From contig OY723283.1 in assembly GCA_963210315.1 (NCBI GenBank), forward strand, positions 62,001 through 126,000: a stretch of DNA of 64,000 nt. Reading direction: 5' to 3'. The stretch comes from Rhynchopus euleeides. Lineage: Eukaryota > Euglenozoa > Diplonemea > Diplonemida > Diplonemidae. The translations under genes and the position numbers were made by a program. The notes below the pieces were generated by a model. The model saw nothing but the letters and a program-made list of their open reading frames with translations, ran no database searches and had not been told where the DNA came from. Below, in pieces: positions 54,521-64,000 of this stretch (position 1 is the stretch's first letter; every line of letters starts with the position of its first letter).

Positions 54521-56330
54521 CTACGCCGTCCACGGGTTGTCGAACGTGGTGCACACTTCAGCCACAAGGGCACGCTCCTCAGCGGTGGGCTCGCGCCCCG
54601 TCAGCTTGTTGTTGTTGATCATCAGCTTGAACATCACCTTCTGCCCAGGCTGTGCGAAGTGGAAGGGGCCTGTGAACTGGTTGCTGTGTGCCTGGAAGAT
54701 CCAAACCCTCGTCCCCGCAAAGTTTGGCAGGTCACCGCTGAAGTTGTTGCGCGACACATCGATGTGGTACGCCACAGGCAGGTTTGTGATGTCGAGCGGG
54801 CCGCTCAGTTCGTTGAAGTGGAGCTGCGCCACCTGCAGCTTCGGGTAGAGGGGGACCCCTCCTGTGTGGGAAGCGGTTGTTGCTCAGCGCCAGACGAAGC
54901 ACGTTCGGGTGCGACGGCGGCAGCGGCCCCGACAGCTGGTTGTCCCACGCGAGGAAGTTGAGGATGCTCAGCGGCAGCGCGGACACCTGCCCAGTCAGCT
55001 GGTTCTGGCTGACGTCGATGTGACGCAGGGAATCCTGGAACCGGGGCAGATCGCCCGTCAGCCTTGAGCCGCGTGCGCGCACCGTCATCAGCCTGTCGAG
55101 GCTCAGCACCGCCTCAGGGAAGGTCCCGTTGACCTGCGTCAGGGAGAAGTCGACCTCCAGCAAAGAAGTCGGGAGGCCGGCGAAGCCCGTCACAGCGGTC
55201 CCCTGGACGTAGAGGCGGAGCAGCTTCGTCATGACAGACAGGTCAGGCAGCACCGCGGGGCGCAGGGTGGTCTCGTAGTCAAGCATAATCACCGTCACAC
55301 TCCCCTCCGAGTCGCAGTCGATGCCCTCCCAGTCGACACACGGCTCGTCGCTGGTCCACGTGGCCATCCTGCCGCCCGTGCCTGCGTGCATGAATGCCTC
55401 CTTCATTGCACGAAGCGCCTCACGCTCCGTCGCAGGGGCAGGCGCGTCTGTCTCGGGCGCGGGCGTCGGCGGAGCAGACGTCGGTGGGGCAGATGTGGGG
55501 GGTGCGGACGTGGGAGGTGCGGATGTGGGAGGCGCGTCTGTCTCAGGCGCGGGCGTCGGCGGGGAAGCCGTCGGGGGTGCAGACGTAGGGGGTGCAGGTG
55601 TGGGAGGCGCGTCCGTCTCGGGCGCAGGCGTCGGCGGAGCAGATGTCGGTGGGGCAGACGTGGGGGGTGCGGATGTGGGAGGCGCAGATGTGGGAGGCGC
55701 GTCGGTCTCGGGCGCAGGCGTCGGCGGGGAAGCCGTGGGAGGTGCAGATGTCGGAGGTGCGTCCGTCTTGGGAGCGGACGTCGGCGGGGCGGGGGTGCGG
55801 GGTGCAGGCGTAGCCGGGGCAGAGGTCTCGGCAAACCACATCACACGCAGGTCTGCGATTTTGTTGTGGTCGCCACAGCGCAGCGTGCGCCACACGCCGG
55901 GTGCCCCGCTGCGCACCGGGAACCTGCAGTGCATCGACCCCATGTGGTCGTCGTCATTCCAGAACCAGTGCCTGTTGAAAGCACACCTGTCCCCGTGGTC
56001 ATCCTCCCAACCCTCCACCACCACCTTGAACTCCGTCGCGTCCGAGACCCGCATCCCCGTGTCCAGCGACCCCCCGGTGGAGCAGCGGTCCTCGTACTTC
56101 AGCCAACCGATGCACTGCGTGGTGCAGGTCAGGCAGCTGGACTTGTGGGAAAACCCACCGTTCGTCAGCACCGTCACAAACCCGGTGAATTCATCTGCGC
56201 CAGGCTCACCGCTGTGCCTGTCAGCCACTGCTGTGTACTTGGTCACCTGCACCCGGAAACGCGCATCTGCGGATGCCACGTCCACCGCCGCGAGCAGGCT
56301 CGCTGCAAGCACTGCAAACACACCTCGCAT
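54521..56330 (-). CDS. Secreted LRR protein with Pro/Thr/Asp repeats, one frame break
   Basis: About 600 residues. A signal peptide (1-22) is followed by an unknown extracellular domain with six cysteines (about 25-170). A PT-rich stretch comes next (about 175-300) made of APPTSAPPT and ETDAPPTPAP units. An LRR N-cap (ALRAMKEAF...WTSDEPCVDWEGIDCDS) leads into about eight plant-like leucine-rich repeats (for example LRHIDVSQNQLTGQVSALPL). At about 54868-54870 the frame changes by one base within a repeat: ALSNNRF is followed in the next frame by GGVPLYPKLQVAQLHFNELS. The run of three C/G there suggests a one-base sequencing error, or a recent inactivation. The architecture recalls Leishmania PSA-2/proteophosphoglycan surface proteins, by analogy only. 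An acceptor (CCCGCAG) precedes the ATG. Confidence 0.8.
55440..55800. repeat. Minisatellite coding the Ala-Pro-Thr repeats
   Basis: Units of about 15 bp (five residues, APPTS/APPTP/ETDAPPT) are repeated over about 360 bp with a higher-order pattern of two blocks. It is prone to length change. Confidence 0.85.
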
Positions 56331-56588
56331 GGTTGGCTGTATGTTGTATGTGATATCACTGCGGGCGGGCGGGCGGTGTGTGATGTGTGAGTGATCATGC
56401 ATGATGCGGTGCACACTCAGGCAAACAGATCATGGAAACAGCAGAAGACATAACAATGGAGAAAAATCTTCGCGTTCTTGCGTCGTGCAGGACATTTCTA
56501 GAGACAGGCGGCCCAGCGGGGACGGCTAGCAGCAAGACTGAACTCGGGACGAGCAACCAAGGTTGGTACTCGTGCGGATCGGAACGTT

Positions 56589-57580
56589 TCATTTGTTGAG
56601 CGAGGGCCCCGCACTCACCAGGTGCTTTGTTGGTCGATCTGCGCTTTCCACCCAACTCGCATTCAGGACGTACATCGCTTGGAGCAGGATAATGACACAC
56701 AGGCCGTAAGCCAGGTATTTCTGTGGTGTGGTGCATGACAGCGGCACGAGACTGCTGTGTGCATACGCGTTGCTTCGTCGCATCTTCCCTTGCTTTTTTC
56801 GCTTCTTCGGACTCCTGCCTCCACTGGGGCCCATGCCCCCCAAGCGGTGTCAGTATATCGTATGACATCATGTATTGCACAGCAGATTGCACCCTGTGGT
56901 GGGAATTGGGACCAGTTGGTGACAGGTAGGCATACGTAACCGCCTTGGCGCCCTCCCCTGGGATCCTCCCCAGCTGCGGCATCACGAGAACACCACCCGA
57001 CTCGTTGATCCGCTCCTTGTCCCAGAACGTCGCAAGGCCATCGATCTTCGACAGGTCCCCCTGCAGATACTGCCCTCCCTTCACCCACGCGACCATCCGG
57101 ATGCCCCGCTCCTGTGGCAGTGTTACGGAGGACGGGGTGCAGAGTTGTGCATGTGTAGGCATGTGACGCTCCCAGCCCTTTGCTCTCCGTCAACAAATCG
57201 GTGTGACAACGCGTTCTTTGCTGAGGGTTCACTGCAGCATCACCCTGCCCCAACGCAACCAGTCGACAGCATACCTCACGGACGAGTTCCACTCGCCGAT
57301 TTGAAGGGTTCCACGTGGCCTTCACGAGCCGCATGTGCTGCGTCGCGTCTGAGCCAACAACGTCGCCGTCAGGGTTCACAAACCCTATTTTCACGGACGG
57401 TTCCGACGGCAGGTTGGGAGCTTTGTCAGCCCCGAGGTATCGCTCCGCATCCTCCCGTGTTGCACGCCCCATCATGGGGACCTGAGAAGTCTTCGCATAA
57501 GACGCATGCCGCCTGGCAAGCGAGAAGAGGGGGTGCGCTGCACATCGTGTGAGGCGACTCGCTGCTTTGGACGGGATCAT
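56589..57580 (-). CDS. Probable mitochondrial membrane protein, unknown
   Basis: Exons 57580-57275, 57111-56767 and 56720-56589; introns of 163 and 46 bp with GTATGC donors and CCACAG acceptors, both in phase 0. 260 residues. The N-terminus (MIPSKAASRLTRCAAHPLFS, then LARRHASYAKTS) looks like a mitochondrial presequence. The middle is soluble (GIRMVAWVKGGQYLQGDLSK). One membrane helix is near the C-terminus (YLAYGLCVIILLQAMYVLNA, about 219-238), with a short tail after it. I recognise no family; a subunit or assembly factor of a respiratory complex is plausible. The GTG six bases upstream is not the start. A GTGAGT motif near the C-terminus could be a donor, but the in-frame stop gives a sensible end. 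Confidence 0.75.
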
Positions 57581-57856
57581 TTGCACCCCTCGCTGTGTAC
57601 TCCTGCGATTGGCGGCTGGCGACGGTGGCTTCGAGACATGACGCGAATAACGAACACCGAGGTGCGAGTGTTAACAACCCCAGCCGCTGTCATTCTGCAT
57701 TGCGTCACACGTTATACCACAAGCAGCGAACGGGTCGCGGCTGCGACTCGCGTTCCAGAGAAGGACACACTCCGAGCGCCTCACACCCGGAGGGACACCG
57801 CCTACGACACGATGTGTAGGTGGTGTGGTTCATATGTTGCTGAGCAACAGAGGCAT

Positions 57857-59447
57857 CTAGTCGATGAACATCCCGTTGAAGAAGACTTGGCTGACTCGCT
57901 TGACTTCTTCGTGTGCATCTGACAGCGAGCTCTTCCCATCAAACACTGAGTAGAAGTCCCGGCTTCCTGTTGTGGGAATGCGTGTGGTGCCGCTAAGCCA
58001 ATCCGCAGCATACCTGACTTCCGTCCCACCACCCAGGTGCTCTCCTTCGAACGCGCCCAGGCCTCTTTCATCTGCAAGAGGTGGTGGTGGGGGACACAGG
58101 GGCACCTCGCACATACATTGGGGTAGTCTTCGAATATCCGATGCAATCGTTCGATGTGGCGCAGTGCCTCTTGTGCGTCGGCACCTGTGGGAGCGGGAAG
58201 GTGGTTGGTGCAGTCACAGCACTGCGCTGGCTAAGCCAACAATGGACCATACCTTTCCGCCGGAGGGAGGACTTCAGCGCCATGTTCATCCGGTTGAAGT
58301 ACACGTACTGATAGTTCTCGTCCCACACAATCGACTTCACAATGTTGTCCGTCACCTGCGATGTGGACTTCGAGAACCGAGAGAGAGCACTGTTCAGCTC
58401 ACGGTACAGCGCGCCGCACACCTCTGGCTGTGACTGCATCCCAACAACCTCAGGGTCGATGAACATCCCAAGGATGTACCTCCCACACTGGTACACCACC
58501 AGCGAATGCCGTGTCAACTCAGTGCCAGTCTCCGTCGCATGGAAGGGCCCAAGATGCATGTTTATCGGCGGCTGGTCCACCTGCGCCTTCCTTCCCAGCA
58601 CACGCTCGGAGATGATCTGCCGCACGAGTCCCGCACGCCCCGTGTCGACACACCCCTGCGTGGGCGACAGAAACCCCACATAGCTCTCATCCCCACGCGC
58701 ACTCGGGTGGGACAAGTGTATCACATTGTCAAAGGGCTGCGGCTTCGACCCGCTGCGCTGCCGCATGCTGAGAAACTGAAACATCGTATGCGTGTCCTCC
58801 AGGTTGAGGCCTGTGTACAGCAGCAGCCCATCCACCAGCACAAGCGAGGCCCGGATGGCGGGGAAGTCAACCTCCAGAGCGTGAACCAGGCTCTGCACCT
58901 TGAGGTACGCAGCCCGGTCTGCCGGGAGATACTTGATGCCCCCCATGCAGTCGAACAGGTCCAGGCCCTGCGCCACGAGGGGCGTCATCCACTGGATGTA
59001 TATATCCCAGAAGGCAGTGAGGCGCCGCCGCAACTCAGGCAGTGTGCTTTTGTAGTGCTGCGTGAAGTCCCCGTGGTGGAGGCGGAAGAACCGGTAGCCC
59101 TCCTTCAGCAGCGCCGTCACGGCCTTCGCCTCGTGGTCCTCCATGGAGGTGAAAGGGTCGCCAGGGTTGGGCGGCTGCCGCCTCAGCGTTGCGCAGATCC
59201 AGAACTCCGGCTCGGGCTCGATCCACACCAGCTGGTAGGCCTCACAGCACAGGCTGCTGATGGACGACGCCTCTTCGAACTGGTCGTGGAACCCCACCAC
59301 AGACCCGCTCAGCCCGATGTCCATCAGCTTCTCGTCGAGCGTGAGCCCCGCCGGGTGGTAGTACATAAGGTTCTCATGCTGCGTCTCCTCCTTCGCCGAC
59401 ACAGTGTTGTTGAAGATGTACAGCTTCAGCAAGCACCCCCCAGGCAT
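57857..59447 (-). CDS. CCZ1: Vacuolar fusion protein CCZ1
   Basis: Exons 59447-58253, 58184-58117, 58071-58014 and 57966-57857; introns of 68, 45 and 47 bp with GTATG donors. 476 residues. The N-terminal longin domain starts LKLYIFNNTVSAKEETQHEN and LMYYHP, followed by LDEKLMDIGLSGSVVGF, the typical CCZ1 opening. The C-terminus DAHEEVKRVSQVFFNGMFID matches the conserved CCZ1 ending (EEVKR..Q..FN.IF). CCZ1 pairs with MON1 as the exchange factor that activates Rab7 on late endosomes. The length is close to that of animal CCZ1. The start chosen puts the longin domain at the N-terminus; the frame is open further upstream to 59801, but that part is Pro/His-rich and lies before acceptor-like AG sites (59473, 59515). 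Confidence 0.9.
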
Positions 59448-60533
59448 TGTGTAGTGTGGGTGTGCGAGGGGTCCTGTATCCCGAGGGGCGCCCAAGAAGG
59501 GCGCCCTGTAGGGCCTGCGAGGGTGGGGTGTGTGTGGTGTTCGATGTGGGGTTATGTAGTCCTTCCAGCCCGACAGCAACTTAGCTCGTCGGAGAACATC
59601 GTTGCAGACACTAAGATAGGGGTGCTCGGTGCAGAGGCAGGAGGCAGGTGGTGGCACAAAGGAGAAGGTGGGGTGAGGGTGCACCACGCGTGCAGCGGAG
59701 TCGGAGGGCTGTTCGTTAGAGGGGGGGGGGGAGATCCGCACAGGCGAAAAGGCTTCCTCAGGGTTGGCAACGCCGAACCGTGGGATGGCTTTCGCCGACA
59801 AGGGGCTCTTCGCTGCGGTGCCGAAAAACAGTGCGTTCTTCTGTTTGGCATTTTCTCCTGTTTACTGGTGAAAATCGCTGAACCTCACCGAATGTTTTTT
59901 TCGCCGTAGCGAAGACCCTAAGTCTCTCTGTCTCTCGCCTTGGGTCTTGGTTTATGCATTCGCTTGCCTCCACAGCACCACCCCCCCCCTCACCGGTGTG
60001 AAGGCGAGGGGGGGTCCAGAGCACAGGTGAGTGATTGGGTCCTGACAAAACGGCACTAACCTCCCCCACGCTGAGTGTGTCTCACAAAACACTGGGTTGG
60101 CCCCAATGGCAAAACGGAGACGTGCGTGTGCCCACCTTTTGTTTTTGACTTCGTTCGTACAATTTTGACAACGGGTATTTTTTTGAACTGGCTATGGTGG
60201 CGATGACGAGCCGGCCTTCTTTTCTTTAGAAATGAAATGATGCCTCATGAGACGGAGCAGGGAGAGGGTACACTCGCACAACCTACATTCAACACCAACC
60301 TTCCCTTGAAAGCGTGCAGCCCCCAGCCCCCCATCCCCCAGCCGCGAGGAGGGCTGTGGGTCGCTGCCAGATAGATTTCTTGAGAAACACTTTTCTTTCA
60401 GCGTGCGCCATGCCGCACGCTACATAGGGCAAGATCACGAGGATTTTCGAACGAGCACATCCACCCTGGCGAGTCTAACAGGAAAGAAGGCGGAAGAGGA
60501 CAGAAGGCAGGCAATGCACACTGCCAACTGGGA
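59448..60533. other. Intergenic region of about 1.1 kb upstream of CCZ1
   Basis: It contains inverted repeats GGGCGCCC around AAGAA near 59485-59506, in the likely 5' leader of CCZ1. The frame that stays open upstream of CCZ1 has low-complexity composition. No other gene is seen. Confidence 0.5.
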
Positions 60534-63500
60534 TCAGGCTCGAAGAGCGTCTGGGGGAGGCAAGAGCGACCGTGTGGCAGTGCTGGGGGGCGATCCCGAA
60601 GGGTCGTCGGTGGCAGGCTGGAACGGCTGATGCGGGGGCGGCTGCAGAGGCTGCAGGGCCTGGTCACCGGGGCTGCCCAGCGCTACCCCTGACGAGGACC
60701 GCCGCCTGGCCGCCGCACCCGACAGCAGAGGCGCGGACTGCGGCACAAACGCTGTGTCGATTGGGTTAGTGGGTGGCGGCAGCTCCGCCGGTATGTCCGC
60801 CGTCACACTCTTGCTCTGCGTGCTCGGGACAGCCCTCGATGACGCTGTGGTTGGCGTATCGACACCCTGCGTGCTGCTGGGGGCCTTTGGGTGCACGGCA
60901 GGGGGGCTGCCCTCATGGCCTGTGGGCTCACTGGGCAAACCCCGGTTCTCACACCCGCTGTCGCTGCACACGCTCCCCCCTGCGACGTCCGGCGGAGGGC
61001 TCTTCGGCACTGCTGGGTCGGCACGGCGCCTGCAGCAGGCCCAGACCCCCAGGGCGACCACACCCAGCCCGAGGGGCAGCAGCACCCACAGCCACCGGAG
61101 GTCTGTGCCGGACCCACCGCCGCCCTCCTGCACAAGAGCGAACTCAGTCAGGTGTGTGGCGCGCAGCACCGCCGCACCATCAGCGGAACCGGTGTACTCC
61201 ACGCCGCTGCGGCCCCACGTCGAAGCTGCAGGGTCGTAGTAGACGCCCACAGAGTTGGCCGGGTTAGCCAGGAGGGGCACGGTGATGACGAAGGCTTCTC
61301 CGCTCACCGGCAGCAGCGGCAGCACGCCGCTGATCGTCACGCCCACCACCTTGGAGAGCAGCCGGGCCGTACCGCCTGTGCCCTCGAGGGGTGCAGACAG
61401 GCCCGCAGGGAATGTGTGCCATACAGCCAGGCCGAAGCGGAGCACGCGCTGTGGTGTGGTGTTGTGTGGTGTGGAACAACAGAGGGGTGCAGGCCGTGGC
61501 AGCATAGACATACACACCCAGCAACACATACCTTGGCACCATTGGAGGGGGACACCGTCACACTGGCAGAGCTGTTCGGCAGGCTGACCCGCAGCGCACC
61601 CCCCACCGGGGGCATGTGGGCAGCGAAGGCCACCGACAGGGCAGGCGTGTGCACGACCTCTGCGGGACTGCCTGCCAGCGAGGGCCCCATCTGCATCACA
61701 GCGTCGGTAGCGCTGCGCAGGGCGCGGGACGCAGGGGGCGCGAGGTCCGCAGAAGCACCGGCAACGCTCGCAACGCCCTCCACGAGGCAGTGTCGCACGG
61801 CAGGCTCGACGCCCGCAGGCTCGAGACGCTGCACCACTGCCAGCACGACCTTGCTGAGGGGCTCGAGGGGGGCCTCGGCGGCAGTGAGCCCCGGCGAGTC
61901 GCGGAGTGCACACAGCACGCCTGCCACCTGGGCCAGCTCTGATGGCGCTGCGCTGTCAGCGAGGGACGCTAGCGTGTCGGCAGCGGTGCGGATGTCTGGG
62001 GATGTCTGCAGCTCCCACCGCAGGAGCTGTGCAGCCAGCTGCCTGTCGCCGTTGAGCACCGCTTGGCGTGCACTCAGCTGCGGAGGCCCTCCCGCAGCAA
62101 CCTGCATCGCCACCCTGGCTGTGGCGCCCACCCTGTCGCGCACATACACCGCAAGGCCTGCCGTGGTGCCCTCTCCTGCAGGCAGGTATGTTGTCACCGT
62201 GGGGGACAGCACCCACCCACCTGCGATGTCAAGCTCCTTCCCCTCGTGAAGCTGCATGAACCTGTACGACAGGGGCGGGTGTGATGCCCAGCCGGTGCAG
62301 CGGATCGCCACGCGGCTGCCCGGTGCCCCTTCTGCGGAGCAGGTGCCGCCGGCAGGGAGGGGGTGTGTCGTGATGTGCCGCGTCGCCTCCGTCTGCAGGG
62401 TTGCCGCTGTGGCTGCGTACCGCGTGCCCGGGGCGAGGCCCTGCCGCACCGCCAGCAGGGGGGTGGTGAGCACAGGGCCCGCAGGTGCAGGGGTCACACG
62501 CCACTGCAAGTCGGCAGCAGTGTCGCCCTGAGGGTCCACAGCCTCAAGCGTGTACAACTCAGCAGCAGGCACGGTACTCTGCCCTGGGTGGCTGGGAGAC
62601 CGCAGCAGAAGGGATACAGGCGCTTCCGTCGCCTGCAGGTCGATGGTGGTCGTGGCGAGGTGCCCCATGTGCGAGACGTTGAGCACAATGGTGTGCGACC
62701 CGGGCAGGAAGTCGCTCCTGCGCAGGATGAAGGGCAGCCCGGAACCTGCAACCACAGCGCTGAGCGTGCCGCACACCTCCGTGCAGGCCCACTGCACGCG
62801 GTGCCCCACCACAACAAGAGGGCCGCGCCGTGCCCCCACAGACACCTCCACCACGCCGCCGACACCGAGGGACACGGCGTCTACGGAAGGCACCGCAGTG
62901 AGGGGGGCAGCGGCTGCCGTCACCACGACGCTGCCTGCCTTGCACGGCGGGGCGCCATCGGGGCACGCCTCGACTGTGATCCTGTAGATCATGCCTGCCA
63001 ACAGCGTGCCTCCGGGGATGGTCAGCGCGGCACTGCCAACCCCCAGGGGGAGCGGTGGCGATGCGGACCACGTATAGCTGTAGCGGCCCAGGTAGTCGTG
63101 CGACTCTGCGGTGCACAGCGTGCCATTCAGCGGCACAGCATGCAGGGAGAGGTCCTCCTGCACGACGTGCATGAATGCAGGGCCTTCTGCGATGTGCACA
63201 CCGCTGAGCCCCACGAGCAGATCGCCGCAGTCACTCGCGCCGCTGGCGATGTCCTCGACACACACGCTGTGCGCACCCTTCTCAGCTGCCCCCGACGGCA
63301 CCACCACACGGCTGTCGGTGCTCCGCTGCAGCACGGCCTGCAGCGTCTGCGATGCGTTGGTATACCACACGAAGGACCCATTCGCCACTGCGGACATAGA
63401 GGCATCGAGCACCACCGACGGCAGGCACGCCGTCACAGGGGGTATGGGCGCCAGCCGCACCACAGGGCCGAGGCCAGGCCCTGCCGTGCCCACCGTGCCT

Positions 63501-64000
63501 GGGGTGGGTGTGGCAGGGGGCGCTGTGACGCCCACCCCGAAGGTGACGGACGCCTTCAGCACCGTGGAGGCTGCCGGGACACCTGCGCCTCGCAGCTGGA
63601 ACAGGAGGTCCGTGGTGCCCCCGCCTTTGCCGACTTCCAACGCGCTGAAGGTCGCGGTGCCGCGTGTCACCGGGGCAACCGTGGCGCCCACCAGCGACAC
63701 GGAGCTGTTGGCTGCGGCGACCTCCACATAGCCCTCCGACAGCGACGTGTCGGGGTTGCCCGCGCTGTCGACCAGCTCCACCACAACGGCACCCAGCACC
63801 AACGACACGAGGGTGCGGCTCTCCCCCTCGCGTGTGAAGAAGGACCCCTGCTGCGCGAAGCGCAGCCCCTCGTTGGCCCGCGCGACGACAAGCCGTGCCT
63901 CGCCTAGGGGGGCATGCGGCCCTACCACGTCCCCACTCGACGCAGCGAGCGTCAGCACCTCCTGCCCCCCCGTGACGGCGTAGCCGGGTGCTGCGCCGAA
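60534..64000 (-). CDS. REJ/GPS-like single-pass membrane protein, 5' part outside the window
   Basis: Exons from beyond 64000 to 61532, and 61448-60534; the intron is 83 bp (GTATGT...CACAG). At least 1,127 residues; the frame is open to the edge. A long extracellular region of beta-rich repeats resembles PKD/REJ domains (for example YSYTWSASPPLPLGVGSAAL, YRITVEACPDG, then a helical stretch LAQVAGVLCALRDSPGLTAA). It ends in a GPS-like segment with DGAAVLRATHLTEFALV before one membrane helix (LRWLWVLLPLGLGVVALGVW). A 170-residue Pro/Ser-rich tail follows. The two-cysteine GPS pattern is not clear, so self-cleavage is uncertain. This order recalls polycystin-1/REJ proteins without the channel part. 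Confidence 0.75.

Noticed and set aside
54850-54900. A tiny intron in the LRR gene at the frame break
   Set aside because: No GTATG donor is present; one extra base explains the shift.

Overview
The window looks like nuclear DNA from a euglenozoan protist, most likely a diplonemid. The main evidence is three copies of a spliced-leader (SL) exon. It starts AACCAACGATTT, ends AGTTTCTGTACTTCATTG and is followed by a GTATAC splice donor. That 3' half is the pattern I recall for kinetoplastid and diplonemid SL RNAs; I could not search a database. The host genes agree with this: all 13 lie on the minus strand, most have a pyrimidine-rich (C)ACAG acceptor just before the first ATG, and nine of them carry short cis-introns with GTATG/GTATC donors.

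Bases 1-21,407 are a retroelement nest built on a 32-bp satellite. Element B (minus strand, running off the left edge) begins with an SL RNA sequence at 14,644 that abuts the satellite. Element A (4,564-14,605, plus strand, about 10 kb) sits inside the SL exon of B and is flanked by a 16-bp target duplication. A also begins with a full SL exon plus intron, and then carries one 2,889-codon ORF: membrane and cysteine-rich N-terminal region, OTU-like domain, zinc fingers, reverse transcriptase, restriction-like endonuclease, second OTU-like domain, zinc cluster and repeats. A short retroposon (14,690-15,180) has an SL RNA head and a LINE-like tail. Element C (15,416-19,097) and element D (20,107-20,628) are 5'-truncated copies of a related LINE. 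The SINE-like copy, C and D enter the satellite at the same unit position, after GGCAGCTCAA. C and D were each hit again by insertions that have poly(A) tails at both outer ends.

Bases 21,408-64,000 hold the host gene block. From left to right: a Skp1-type GlcNAc-transferase-like protein, a NIMA-related kinase, a probable mitochondrial protein, a twin CX9C protein, a three-helix membrane protein, a LAMTOR4-like Ragulator subunit, an LNR-repeat membrane protein, a secreted protein of about 6,025 residues (LamG, PAN, WSC, FG-GAP, C-lectin), a J-domain protein, a secreted LRR protein with Pro/Thr repeats and one frame break, a mitochondrial tail-anchored protein, CCZ1, and the 3' part of a REJ/GPS-type membrane protein. 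Gene models were assembled by hand from splice signals.

The genes do not form one pathway, as is usual in a euglenozoan polycistron. There is a lysosome/Rab theme (LAMTOR4, CCZ1), a mitochondrial theme (four proteins) and a surface or secreted theme (LNR, giant protein, LRR, REJ). The most notable system is the LINE family that carries its own SL exon and inserts at the SL exon-intron border.
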